Part shown: in pieces, positions 10,370 through 23,600 of the stretch | Layout: each line of letters begins with the position of its first letter | Numbering within the stretch: the stretch's first letter is position 1 | NCBI RefSeq assembly: GCF_000005505.3 | Contig: NC_016133.3 | Location: forward strand, 38,901,237-38,965,236 | Reading direction: 5' to 3' | DNA length: 64,000 nucleotides | DNA from: Brachypodium distachyon | Taxonomy: Eukaryota > Streptophyta > Magnoliopsida > Poales > Poaceae | Translations under genes and position numbers: made by a program | Notes under the pieces: model-generated | The model's input: only the letters and a program-made list of their open reading frames with translations | Database searches by the model: none | What the model was told of the DNA's origin: nothing

Positions 10370-13300
10370 ATGGCGGGGCCTACCGCCCCCGCGACATCCT
10401 CCTCCCCGCTCGCCCGGCGCCGCTCCGCCCGTGATCATCGTCCCCCGACACCGCCTCCGCCGGACTCAGCGTCGTCTTCGGAAGAACCGGGTCCCCGCCG
10501 CTCGGTACGCATCCGCACCCGCCCCCGCGTCCTTGGGCTCCCCTCGGCATCGCCCTCGTCCTCGCGGAGGCGGCGCACGGGGCCCCCGCGACCTACGTTA
10601 CAAGCGTGCGCCGAGGAGTGGGCGAAGGGAAAGGCCGCGTCTGGTGCCCCAGAGGAGGAGTGCGTCCTCCCTTTCCTCCAGAAAGGCGCGCCCAGGAAGG
10701 TACGTACGCGCGCGACCTGCATTGGCAAACGATTTCCTAGCTCTTCTATTTTTATTACCGTTGTATCGGTTCTAGGGTTCGGACCTGAGGTGACGATCAT
10801 ACTCCTGGATCTCCTGTGGTGACCTTGGGTTGAATTTGGTCCCTGAAACTAGGAATGTTTCAACTTATTGCTATATCGTGGGTTCGATCTGGTTACTGCA
10901 GGCTGGGTTGTGGTAACGTTGTGTGGCGCGGAACCAGATAATTCGTCTGCCACCAAATTTGCCAGTCGAATTTTGTGTACAAGCGTCATGAATAATGTTT
11001 CTCTCTTCTTAATTTCTGGTAATACTAAGTTGCATTTGACTTGAAAGAACTCATGGTTGTTGTGATCTATATAAGAAACAAAGGAGCAACATCCATCCTA
11101 GTTTCAGAAATGTGGTGTTAGTACGCCCTTCTTGTGTGTCTTAAAAAAAAAGGACATGCCCTTTGCTCCACTGCATTAACTACTCCATTGTTTTCCAGGG
11201 ATCTTCACTGTTGGGCCGGCCTCCCTAAGTTTTACTAGGGTAGTCTTTCTTTTTATGCTTTTGGTTTACACTATGAGATCATGTTTGCTGTTGTTCTTGC
11301 TATGTAGCAATGAGTAGCTTGACGTGTTGGCTAGTTTTTTTTAGGGTAGTGTGGAATCACATACTGTAGTTTGGTTGCTAAGCATACATACTTAATACTG
11401 TACTGTAGTACCTCGTCTACTTAGCTTAGAAGTGGACGGTTCAAGATATACTTCTTCTTTGGTTCTTCCTTTCTTTTAACATTCTTGGTAAATTATAACA
11501 TACACCTAAAATGGTTCAGATCCCGCAAAGAACTCTGTTCCATAGCCAGAACATGCTGCCTGCATTTACTACTACATAAAGAACAAATCTTGTTGACCTT
11601 AAGCTACTATTGTCTGTAGGAACATTGTCACAAGATATACGACACTATTTTTTAAAATGCTCAGAAACGTATTGGATTACAAGTTTACAGCAGCATGTTA
11701 GTATGATGTTTAAACATTTGTAGCATCACTGTAGATGTGCATATTCAACTAATAGCACTTTTTTATGTCGTTATACAACAGAAAAGCCAATGAAACACAT
11801 GTGTGGAAATAATTGTTAGCGCCACTGTGTTTGGTGACTGTAGTCTGTCGTATGCATACAATCACAGATGTGTATCATGAAGGAATTCAACAACTAAATT
11901 ATGACGGATGAACTGATAAACAGATGTGACTGTCTGATGGCAGGGAACTCAAGATACATGCTGAAAAGAGAAAGGCGTTTGAGACAAATAACATGGAACT
12001 CCATTATGGCTATCATATAATTTTAGCTTCATAAGCTCCCCAGTGAAAAAAATTGATATGCTAGATGGATTTGGATATCACACAGAAATTGGAGAGAAAA
12101 CAAGTACTGTGACCATCATGTACAAATCAGTGGAATAACGACCATCTTTGTCGGGACATCGTCACACTAGGAATTATGACTGGAACTTCATTTTGTAGGA
12201 CAATTGTCCTAAGGGCACATATTTGACTTTCCAAGTGTTGCTTGCAGACAGAAGACAGTGAATATTTAGGAAAAACGACACAGAAATATAAGTCATGTTT
12301 AGCACATAAAACATATGGACTGGATGGATAGTGGCAGCCAAGTCATATATATGCAGAGAGCACCTGGAGGAGTTTTATCTCTATGCAATAAAAAGAAAAT
12401 ATGGCACACAGGAGGAACTACACGTCTTTTAAATTAAGGTAGGAGAAAGGACTCAAACTCTTGAACTCAAAGACCGTGCGCCTAATAAGTGCATGCAAGA
12501 ACAGACTGATGAACTATAGACAGCCTGAAGAAATTGGATTATTTGAAGAGGCTAGATATTTTTATGGAATGTGAATTCCTCCCAAGAGAACTCCTGTGTA
12601 TATGCTCCTGGAATGTTCCTGGACAACGATGATTTGACACCCTGTATAGAACAATTATCCATATCATCATATGTGATCATCCAACTCTGATAGAACTGAA
12701 GGAGGTAAATATTGAGAGTTCTATTAAACAGAAGTTTGGACCCATTTCTTGCACTCATGATATGTAGCTCTGATAGCTGATAATTATGGGGAAAACATCT
12801 TGGACTACTCTATAAGTCGTGTTATAGGAGACATCAAGGTGATCAGGCCATTGAATCTTCGGTATGAAAGTGCAATCAGACTCTTATTAGTTATTACAAG
12901 AATAGGTGAAAACTTTGTCGAGAAATGAAGGAAGGATGCCAAGTAACATTTACAATAGCACTCTGGTCCACATGAAATCTTCCGCATATAGGATACTGAA
13001 ATCAGGTGACTGTATCCACACAGTATTGCTTTGGTGCATACTCAGGATGTCACTGGCCTGCTTTTAATCAATGTATATAAGGTAGTGTGATGCCCTACTG
13101 ATTTTACTGAAGGAAGGAACCTTGATAATCATTTGGATATAGGTTGAGTGCTTGATTTGCTCGAAGAGTATTATGCCTGATGAAAGGATGCAGTGTTCAA
13201 GTAATCGCTGCGAAGCAACCTTGCATAAGGATTGTTCTGAACAATATGATGGAAGCTGCCCGCGGCATGTAAGTTGCTGAAACCACACTATAGATTTAAC

Positions 13301-16300
13301 AAACAAGTTTACTTTTCCATTTTTTTTCTTTTCGAAATAATGATATACATATATGTTTGATGTTTCTTGGTACGAATGTAAATGCCTATCTTTCCATCCA
13401 AGGAAAAATAATTACCTATTTAGTTTCATCCAACTATTTGTTAGTTTTGAATAATTAACCATGATCCATCCCCTCATGTTTCTGTTAACTGTGCAGGTAT
13501 GTTTTTACTGCAAAAGGGGAGCATCTTTTCACCGTCTGAAACATTTAATGCCTGCATGTACTCAATGTTTTCTGCAAACGAACAGAATGGCTGAGCCTGT
13601 TGATCCTTCAAAGACAATGATAAGCTGTAGCATTTGGCCATCAACAAGCGAGGTGATAGCATGCTCCGTCCACCTTATTTGGTGCTTGGCTCTCGGTTTC
13701 TGTATAATTCATACATTTAGTGCCTACAAAATCATAGTATATTGAAATATCCACATGGATATTATTGGGTTTTAACCAGCATCAGGACATCTACTCCTAG
13801 ATAATAGCAACTGAGAATTACAGTTTCTCCTAGACAAGAACAGAGAATTACAGCTAAAGCATGCTAAGCCTGCCTGTATGCTGCTGATTTAATATTGGGT
13901 TGATATCAGAGTTCAGTATTGACTGATCTGAGAGTATTGATACAACTCAGAAGCCTTAAATTGTAATTATGCATAGGGATGCATATTTAAGTTATCCCTG
14001 CTTGTGGTTCATAACCCACAGTCCAATTCTTCATATGAAATAATATACCATCATAGAGCAGGCTGCATGAAGTATTTTCTGTACGTGCTCAAGCTTATAT
14101 GCTCTTATATGCCCAAGTACTACAATCTTTTACTATGTCAAGCATAGGCACCAATTTTGAAAGTTGTATTATGAAACATAAGCGAGAGAACTTTGCTTTC
14201 TTGTTAACATTTTTTAATTGCTACTAGTAGTAATGTATTGAAGACAGAAGAGTGTCTCATGCAATTGTAAATGCATGTCTGGAATAAGCACCGCAAAATA
14301 TTGTCACCTGTTGCTAGTTTGATAATTTAGAATATCCAACATTTTGGTACCAAATATTTGTTTTATTATGGTTGATCATATTTTTCATTGATCTCTTTAT
14401 TTCTGTAAGCTTTTCGGTTCTACAGTAGCTTTTGTTAGTTGTTTTTCTGATGAGACGATGTGTGCTTCTTACAGGGTGCAGGTCTTGCACATGGCATTGA
14501 GGTGATTAATAGTTCCCCTTTATATTTTATTTTATGTATTGTTGAACAAACATAGCTTCTCCAATTTTGATTCTCTGTCGCCTTATGATTTGGGTGGACC
14601 TGATGCACAGTCATTCTGTTAGACTCTTAACTGTTACAGTTCTCTACTTAATGTGAATATTCCATTTATGCCTATATTTATCTGGGATGATCTGTTTTGT
14701 GGTAACAGACTGAATGAGAAACAAAACATCATTTGAATTCTTTCCAATTCTGGAGTTAATGTTTTATTTTTACAATTGTTCTTTGATCTGTACTCTTGTT
14801 GATATTTGGTTCATTTATATTATAGGAAGCCTTCCGGCAATTACCTCTCCCGTACACTGACCGAGAGTTCAATATTGACCCTATTAAGACAGAGGAATTG
14901 GAAAGTTTGACAAAACCACCTACATATGTTCTTCTGAAGCGTAGTATCCTTTGTATGATTGTACTAGTTTAATTTAATTGGCCAGTTTCCCTTTTATGTT
15001 TTTTTCATTTTTATCTTAGGTACTTCATTATTTTTCATTTCCTTAATGACTCAAGATGTTTATATTGTCAAGCATAAATGTGATGGTGATGCCATTGAAG
15101 GTGGATGCACTGATTGTGACCCTCCTTTGGCCTGTAAAACAATGTGCTCATGCAGGTACAGACCATTTCCATTTCATGTATGCATGCTTGTAGAAGATTT
15201 GATTATTTTCTATGTATATCTTATGTCTTTTGAACACAAGTTATCAATAAAAAGTTAAAGTGCATACAACCAGACAATAATCTTCCAGATTATTATATTT
15301 CAATTGATGCATCTCTGATATCTACTGCAGTGATGTATCTCAGAGTTTGGTGTATTGGTATTCTAGAAAATATATTTACTCATTTATTGGATATAAATAC
15401 ATGTACGTTTTTTAAATGTTAAAATTGTTGACAGAAAGTTAAGATAATGTTTACAGGTCTGTATGGATTAGCTGCTCTAGGGCCTGCAAATGCTCAAATG
15501 AATGCACCAACAGGCCATTTCGCAGAGAGAAACGGATCGAGGTTGTTAAGGTGAGGCTTGCCGTGGACTACTTCTGTTTGTGTTTTTGAAATGATGAAAG
15601 GTATTTTACGGATTTAACTTTCTTGACGATATTCATACAGGCATTATATTTTACAATATTAGCATACTCTTTAATTTAATGACTGCACTTCCTATTCTCA
15701 TTGCTATGACCTAATTTTCTGTTTCTTGGAATGTATTGCCTAAACGTGACCTAATGCTCCAACGATATATGATATGTATGGTTTCTTTTGATTTAACACA
15801 TCTTCTAAATAACTTGCTTTGCTGATGTACCTACGATTAAGATTTTTGTGTGGCAAATAAGTGCCTGATGTGATTCTTCTGTAGACTCAGCATTGTGGAT
15901 GGGGTGTTGTAGCACTGGAAAGCATTCAGAAAGGTGATTTTGTGATAGAGTTTGTTGGAGAAGGTATTTGAGATTTATTCTTTGGTTCGCTTTATCATCT
16001 GACTGTAGTTCTTTTAAACCCCTATTTCTATTGCTTTTATGGGATTAATTATTGCTTCCACTTATATGTATCTAGACGACATATCCCGTGAAAACTCCCA
16101 TTCAGTGCAAACTTGCAAACTACTCCATCGTAGGCCATTGAATTAAGAACGCACGGCTCGGATCAAAGGTGGAAATCCCGCCAATTTAAGTGGTTGGTGG
16201 GATTTCCACCTTTGATCCGAGCCTTTGCTTTTTTTATCCAAGGGCCTACAAGAATAGTTTTACATTTTCTAAAAAAATAAACAAGAATACTTTGGAAGTT

Positions 16301-19300
16301 TGCACTGAATGGAGGTTTTCACCGGATACGTTGCCATGTATCTATATCTGTCGATCTGTTAATTATTAAGTTTTGAGTTGGTGGCGAGTTCACTCCTCTT
16401 CACTTGTACTGACATGTGGTGTGGCTGACCATAACCTTTTAAATTGTCATGAATAAACAAATGTGAGAGAAGACTTGAACTCAAAATCTTAGGCTCAGCA
16501 TAGAGCAAATGGTTTAAGTTATTCTTCTAATCCCACACCGAGAATGCAGCCAATCCTCCTCCCTCCGCCTTTCTTCCATGTTTAACTATTATCTCGTTGT
16601 TGTATGAGATGTGCAATTGTTTGTTGCATACATTTGATGATCAAACCCAAAAAATGCACTCTTTTGGCAAATTGTATCTTCCCTCTTTTTGTTCCGTAGC
16701 ATCGCACAGGCACTATGCTATTGTCTTTTATTTCTGAAGTTACCGTGCAGTGGTTGAAAGAGCTTGATACATAAGCGATTTCTTTGATTAGCAGGTAAAC
16801 AATAGGCATTCCCTTCCCATACCTGTTGACTTTCCTAATTCACCTATTTTAAAGTTAATTTCTAGAAAAATGTTAAATCTATTTTTTCCTAATTCTGATG
16901 TATATATAGGAAAGCCATCATTTTAACAAAGCAACATGCTCCCAATACAAATGCCAAATTATACCTTAAGCAAATGCCGCTAGTGTAAACTTAGCATAGT
17001 TTTAATGTTACATCACGAATATGCAAAATATTTGCATACCATTTTGTTTATGGGAAGGTAATCAATACATGAACCGCGTGCACGAACCCCAGGGCTGTGC
17101 CCCATAACAAATGCACGCACACTTAGGTAATATCATGATCAGTCCCTGCACCCTGGCCCTGCCCCAAGCACACGCTTTTTCACTGGGTGATTTCAGCGAA
17201 CCTGAAGAGATGTCCGGGTGTGTCCTGTTTAAGGTGCAGTCGTTTTTCTGTTTCCACAGCTAGGCCATGAGCATGGTCAGATAAGCGATGCCTTTACGGT
17301 GTCACACCAGAACTTCTCTATGTCTACTTCTGTAAACGTCATATATGTTCTTTCTGGACATATGTTGTTGCCTTGTTAAAGTTCTTGGCGTTTGTTAGCA
17401 ATATCTCAAGGAAATGAATTGCATATCGCTATATCACCTTTATTTTTATCCTGCCCTGAACCTTTATTGGTGCTTAAAATGAAATTAATTTTCTGTGGCC
17501 ATGTTTCATAAACCTTGTCATCATTGCAATAAAGATGAGAAAAATTGAAGCACTCAAATTAATTGCATATCGCTGTATATTGCCTTTGTTTTATCTTTTC
17601 TGGATCCACTCAACTTAATAAAGGTCCTTGTGGGCATCATGTCCAGTTTCCATGCTTGTAGTTTGTACCAGAGGAAATGATCTTGTGATTACCTTTCTGA
17701 TGTTTTTTTCTGAGCCACTGTACACTGAACATATTGCTGTGAATTTTGAGCTCCTTGCTTGTCTACTGAAATCAACAGCTAGTTTATTTTTATATATCTA
17801 AGAAAGTCTTGATTGGTTATCACCAATGTACTCTTCATTTTAATTTTATAAATCATATACTGTTTTTTTATTCTTTAACTCTTCATTACAGTAATAGATG
17901 ACGTGACATGTGAAGAAAGGCTCGAGGACATGAAACGGCGTGGAGACCAAAATTTCTACATGTGTAAAGTCAATAAAAACTTTGTGATAGATGCAACTTT
18001 CAGAGGAAATGCTTGTCGCTTTCTTAACCACAGCTGTGAACCTAACTGTCAGTTGGAGAAATGGTAAATTTATTATTTGCAGATGCTTGGCATATGGATT
18101 TCTGAACCTTATGTGCCTGTATTTTGGTGATTTAGTGGCTTACTGTCAATTTGTTCTTTAAAAATGTAAGTTATGGCGTTACTGAGTTGTTTGTTGCCAG
18201 GCAAGTTAATGGCAAGACAAGGCTAGGTGTTTTTGCTTCACAGGCTATAGAAGTGGGGAAGCCCTTGACCTATAGTTACAGGTACATGAGAAATATTCAA
18301 TCAGCCTAGTATCCTGATTCTTTCCTGTACAATAACTTTAAGCTGATGAATGGTCAGTCTTCAGTTTGCCACTGCTGAAATACATAATTAAATATGTTGC
18401 AACAGAATGGCCGCAGAAGTATACATGTTTGACATCCATTTTACACAACATGAAGTTTGGTGGTTGTACTTAGGGTAGAAATACACCAGAAACTAGTTTT
18501 GCTACTTTTTGTGGGCAGGTCCCCTGTTTCCAAATTTTATGTGTATCGATTACTGTTGTTCCATCACATGTACTACAGTACTACATGCATTATTATTGCA
18601 CATGCTTAGCTCGGTCTTTACCTCTACATGACTAAATCATATTATGATTTGTACTGTTTCTGGTGCCCCCTTGTAGTCATTTTTCTGGCTTTGGTTTTAT
18701 GCTCAACAGTTGTACATTCTTTTCCTAGTTTCAAATTGGTCAATAAAAAGTGATCCTGTCATATAAAAGAAAAATCTGACTAACAATAGTAGATTACCTG
18801 GAATGGATATGTCGGCAGGGCGGTGCTAGATCCAAAAGCCCGTGGGTCAGCCACTCTGAAATTTTCCAAAGTTGATGTATATTGACATAACATGACCATA
18901 ATATAGCAGCAATTTGCATGTGGGCACACTGGCACTGCCACTATTTGTTCTGAGTTACTTTCTCATCTGTGGAGGATTACTTATTGACATCAGCTTAGGG
19001 CTGTGGTTATACTTGCAACTCTACCCAGGCAGAGTTAGTGCAAATCATAGGCAGATTAACCACCCTACGTTCCTGATCTGTCTTCGATAAACAACAAAAC
19101 AATTTAGCAATGGGAAAGTACTCAAAAATTATTTCGATGTTACTTCAGCTGGAAAATTAGTGTTCAAAATCCATAGAAGAGATGCTCCTTACGAGAGATG
19201 TTTTGTTATGTACTTATCACAGTATTATTTTTCTCCCCATCCTGTGTAGATTCAAACAACATTTTGGTCCGCGGATGGAATGTCTCTGTGGGGCTGCAAA

Positions 19301-19319
19301 CTGCCAAGGCAAGCTGTGA
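10370..19319 (+). CDS. ASHH3: ASHH3-type SET-domain histone-lysine methyltransferase
   Basis: Ten exons close in phase: 10370-10699, 13497-13652, 14475-14501, 14826-14943, 15056-15155, 15457-15550, 15885-15963, 17892-18063, 18201-18281 and 19250-19319, giving 408 residues. The N-terminus is Pro/Ser/Arg-rich (1-110). Next come a CFYCKRG...CTQC zinc-finger-like segment, an AWS domain (CSCR, CSRACKCSNEC), the SET domain with GWGV, FLNHSCEPNC and LTYSYRF, and a post-SET CLCGAANC. AWS-SET-postSET is the ASH1/SET2 architecture, which methylates H3K36 or H3K4 in the nucleus. Arabidopsis ASHH3/SDG7 and ASHH4/SDG24 are the nearest small plant members I recall. Exon 3 is only 27 nt. The usual TYDY is TYSY here. 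The first intron is 2.8 kb and intron 7 carries a MITE. Confidence 0.9.
16075..16335. mobile_element. Mutator-type MITE in intron 7 of the SET gene
   Basis: Long terminal inverted repeats (about 40 bp, GTGAAAAC then CATTCAGTGCAAACTT) are flanked by an exact 9-bp duplication ATGTATCTA at 16066-16074 and 16336-16344. Nine-bp duplications with long inverted ends define Mutator-like elements. The core holds a second inverted pair, 16155-16184 against 16194-16223, with one mismatch and a 9-nt loop. There is no coding capacity. Confidence 0.82.
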
Positions 19320-19528
19320 TACATAAAGATTGACCAAGGACAGGCACATAACAGCAAGGTTCAAAGCAATGGTAAATAACAGGAAATGGAATGTACAGTG
19401 AAGATTGATTGAGCAGCACATTTCTCTCTGTTCCATCAGCTTATCAAAACCGACGACCATCAATGCATCATAGATATAGCGCTTGCTTAGCTGCTGTCGT
19501 TTGTTCTGATTTAGGATGGAACTAGTGT

Positions 19529-19650
19529 TACCCACTGTTCTTTCAAGTGTACAGGTTTTACTATGTACGTAGCAACTTACACAACAGAATACCCACTGTT
19601 CTTTCAAGTGTACAGGTTTTACTATGTACGTAGCAACTTACACAACAGAA
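19529..19650. repeat. 61-bp perfect tandem duplication
   Basis: A unit starting TACCCACTGTTCTTTC and ending ACTTACACAACAGAA occurs at 19529-19589 and again at 19590-19650 with no difference that I can see. It lies about 210 bp after the SET gene stop codon, so it is probably in the 3' UTR. Identity of the copies suggests a recent event or an assembly artefact. Confidence 0.9.
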
Positions 19651-20412
19651 CCTACAAATATGGAATGCATTGACTGATTAGCTGGATCTTTTTAACTCAA
19701 AAGGTTCAGTTAAGTCATTCTGGATCGCAAAGTTGAATCTTTGTGCTTTTCTCTGTAAAATCAAGTCAGTTATCAGCAATCAACAAGCTGCATGTAGTTC
19801 CCTTTTGGCTTTACCTGTGCTAAATCTGAATTTGGTTCCTTGAGATTTCACCAAAAGAGTATTTCAGGAGTGCTTCGTTTTCAACGACCGGTGTTTGGAG
19901 GACATATGAACGCCAGGTAATGCTTGGAATTGTTCGTGATTGTCAATGAAGTAGCCCAAATTTGATATTGTGATCCATGACTTGTGTTGGCAATGTTAAC
20001 CAAGTTTACAGGAAAAAGGGGTTAATAGTATATATCACCGATTAACCCAAAAAACTACAAACATCTACTCCCTCGGTTCCATAATTCTTGTCGAAATATA
20101 ACATGTATCTAGACACTTTTTAAAAATAGATACACCTCAGACGTATGCCTCATAAAACCTACTCGTAATGGATTGATCATACAGTATGACATTACCTGTT
20201 CGTCGTCCGCACAACTACCAAAAGAAATCGAGCAACTGGTTATCTTTACAGGTCAGAAAGCAGTCAAAATGACTGCATGTCTCAAGCCTCAAACACTTCC
20301 CTTCCCTACATACAAGGGCCACTGCAAAAGGTCCCTAGAGATCAGGGCCGGAATGCAAATCAAAGGACTGCAGTGCAGCATGTGCTTCTGCCCCCAAATC
20401 AACAAGAAGAAA

Positions 20413-20439
20413 AGCAGCAGCAGCAGCAGCAGCAGCAGA
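20413..20439. repeat. AGC trinucleotide microsatellite
   Basis: About nine consecutive AGC units lie in a purine-rich stretch downstream of the LRR kinase gene. It is a simple sequence repeat with no coding role that I can support. Confidence 0.85.
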
Positions 20440-20694
20440 AAAAGAAAAAGAGGCTGTGAAAAGAAGCAAAAGAGAAAACCACACTTTTTCTTTACATCTT
20501 TCTCGGGGAAAGCAACGCTTGATCAGAAGCTACACTCTGTGGTCTAACCTAAAGCACCCCTAACTACTTTCAAACTAGCTAGCAACAAATCCAATCCCCA
20601 CCACCACCTCTCCCTCTCTTACTCACGCCCCCATGTAATTTTTTCCTTTTGGAGTACTCTGAATGAATCTGGTCTGTAATGTGCAGTGCTGCTG

Positions 20695-23600
20695 CTACCT
20701 CGGTCCGGACAGCTCCATCTCCTCCACCATGTCGATGGACCGCACCTCGTCGCTGCTGAGGCTGCTGTCGTAGTCATGGTACTCGTTGAAGAAGACGGAG
20801 CCGTTGGAGTCGTTGCGGTGGTCGTAGCCAAGGCCGTCGTGGAGCGGCGCCGCCGTGGCCGGCCTGTTGCTGGCCTCCCATTTCTCGGCCAGGCCGTCAC
20901 CCTCCAGCATCCGGACCACCTCGGACATCCTCGGGCGGTGCGACGGCTGGAACTGCGTGCACAGCAGGGCGACCTGCACCATCTCGGCCACCTCGATCCT
21001 GTCGTAGTGAGGGCCCAGGTCTTGGTCCACCAGCAAGTCGAACATCTTCTCCTGGTGCACCTTCCTCACCTTTTTTTTTCATGAGAAGATGGAAAAAAGA
21101 TCAATTTTGCGTTCAGCATCAACCAATCTGGAGTCAGTTAAGACATGATCGATGCTCTGTAGACGAAGAAATTAAGACATGGTACTTTGGATGCCATGTA
21201 AACTGCGTGTGAGAATGATATGCATGGGACAGATAATATCAGCATTTACACAGCAACCGTGCGGCAGGGTCTTTAAGAAGAGCACAGAAGTATATGTTTT
21301 GTTGCAGGCTGGGTTAGAATGCAATGCCAAGGCGTGGTACTTTCAATTGATATATCTATCCAGCAATGCAGTAGCAGATCAGCGCGCTCCTGGCCAGTAC
21401 TATTTGCCAATGAATGACTTTATGCAGTCACTCTGCAAAATGAATGCACCGCATGTCTGTTCCGGAAGCTAAGCATTTCAAAACAAAAAGAGCAGGTTAA
21501 TTTACTTACCCAATCAAGCATGACGCCCTTGTGGGTGAGGCAGATCCCGGAGGCCTTGCCGACCTCGAGGGCGCGCTGGCCCGTGACGAGCTCGAGCAGC
21601 AGGACACCGAAGCCGAAGACGTCCGTCTTCTCGGAGGACTGCCCCGTGGAGAGGTACTCGGGCGCGATGTGGCCCACGGTGCCCCGCACGGCCGTGGTGA
21701 CGTGCGAGTCGCCGTGGTCGAGCAGCTTGGCGAGGCCGAAGTCGCCGACGACGGCCTCGTGGCACTCGTCCAGGAGCACGTTGGCGGCCTTGACGTCCCG
21801 GTGGATGATCTTGGGGTCGCACTGCTCGTGCAGGTACAGCAGCCCCCGCGCCGTGCCCACCGCGATCCGCTTCCGCGTGTGCCAGTCCAGCGCCGGCTTC
21901 CCTGTTTATGAATTTTAAGTACAGATTCGGATTAATTGATTGACATGCAATGCCGGCATTGTTTATTTAGGAGCAAGTACAGGGTGGCAAGGATATATAG
22001 CGCGCACATATTCGATCCAAGTGCAGGGCAACAGAGTCTGCCGGCCGTACGTACGTACTCCAGCATGCATGCAGTGTAGAGACATTATGGACAAGACATA
22101 TCCTGGTCCGAGATCCATTTTTAGTGGTACTACCAGAGATATGTGGGGATTTTGTTGTAGCAGCCTTCTATTAAGTGCGATGTATCGGCCGCCGTGCATG
22201 CGTGGAAAACGGATATATACCGTTGTACAGTACGTACCGTGCGAGAACTACGGTATATATGTACCGGTCGTGTACAGGTATATATATATACACCCCAGCT
22301 CCTATGTTTGGACCAGCAGCATCTGCATGCGCTCGCACAGGCCCGGCCCACTGATCGAGAGATGCTGCTGAGACCCCCCAGAGCAGGCAGGCACCAGGCT
22401 GCGTAGCACGTACTACGCGGCAGCGGCAGCGGCAGCTACAGTAGCCAGTAAATAATGTCCAAGTCGCATTTGTGTAGCTTCCACGCCTCAAGCGTGCGTA
22501 CGCACAGTGTTTGCTCGGTGCGGCGCTCCAGCAGTAGCTAGTGTGGGTGTGTCCTTTGCGTGTCGTGCCGCCGGGCCTCAGCCGCGGCAGGGCGCGAGGA
22601 GCGGCAGCGATGGCATGCACTGCACTGAGATACCAGTGCGTGCCCCACTGGAGTACTAGCTAATAAGCCGCGGTAAGGACAAAACGTGAGTGCGGTGGTC
22701 TGGTCTGAGCCCGGCCGGCCTCGCCTGAGCCGAGACTCTCTCTACCGTGGGCCAAGCGACAAGTACAGCGGTCGGACAAACAGAGACTACGACACTACTA
22801 CTCCCATGACTCCTGCATGCTCTACCCCGCCGGGACCCCACCACCCTCCACGAATCGTTGTCACACACAACAAAAGTAATGAAAATTGTAGTGTTTAGTA
22901 CTCCGTACTATACTGTCACGTACGTACCTCGGAGGCGGGAGGCGACGCTGCCGTTGGGCATGTAAGGGTAGACGAGGAGGCGCTCGCCGGAGGCCGGCTC
23001 GGCGCAGAAGCCGAGGAGGCGGAGCAGGTGCCTGTGCACGGCCAGGCTGATCATCTCCACCTCCGTCCGGAACTGCGCTTCCCCCGAAGCGCTCGCCGTG
23101 TCCTTGAGCCGCTTTACGGCCACCACCGTGCCGTCCGCCAGCCTCCCCCTGTACACGTCCCCGAACCCTCCTTTCCCCAGGATGTTCTTCGCGCTGAACC
23201 CGTCCGTGGCCGCCTGCAGCTCCCGCAGCCCGAACTGCCTCACGTTCCCCAGCACCTCCCCTCCTCCCCCCTCCAAATCGCAACCACCACGGTCTGGATC
23301 AGACATTAATTCTTCACAGTTTATTACAGATGGATGATGCCTGACAATGGCAGTAGTTGATGGGAACTGGGTTTGATTGATTGGTTACCGAGGATGCCGA
23401 GGACGGAGGAGGGGCCGCCGCCTTGCTGGTGCCGGCGCTTGCGCCTCCAGAGAAAACAGGACAAGGCGAAGAGCACAAGGGAGGAGGCGCCCAGGCTTGT
23501 CCCTACTCCGATGGGGATCAGCCGCGCGCCAGCCTTTGACCTCCCTCCTCCTCCTCCTCCTCCTGTCGTCGTCTCTGCACACAGGCGACAAAGAAACAAA

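Larger units (their letters stand above)
19320..20694. other. Convergent 3' region between the SET gene and the LRR kinase
   Basis: The two genes end tail to tail here. The region contains the probable 3' UTR of the SET gene with a 61-bp tandem duplication, a single Stowaway end at about 20071 (CTCCCTCGGTTCCATAATTC) without a partner, and an AGC trinucleotide run at about 20413-20439. The 124-codon plus-strand frame at 20173-20547 is low-complexity and has no support as a gene. Confidence 0.45.

Noticed and set aside
20173..20547. A 124-codon plus-strand frame with a Ser run
   Set aside because: The Ser run is the AGC microsatellite, and the rest lacks motifs or splice context.
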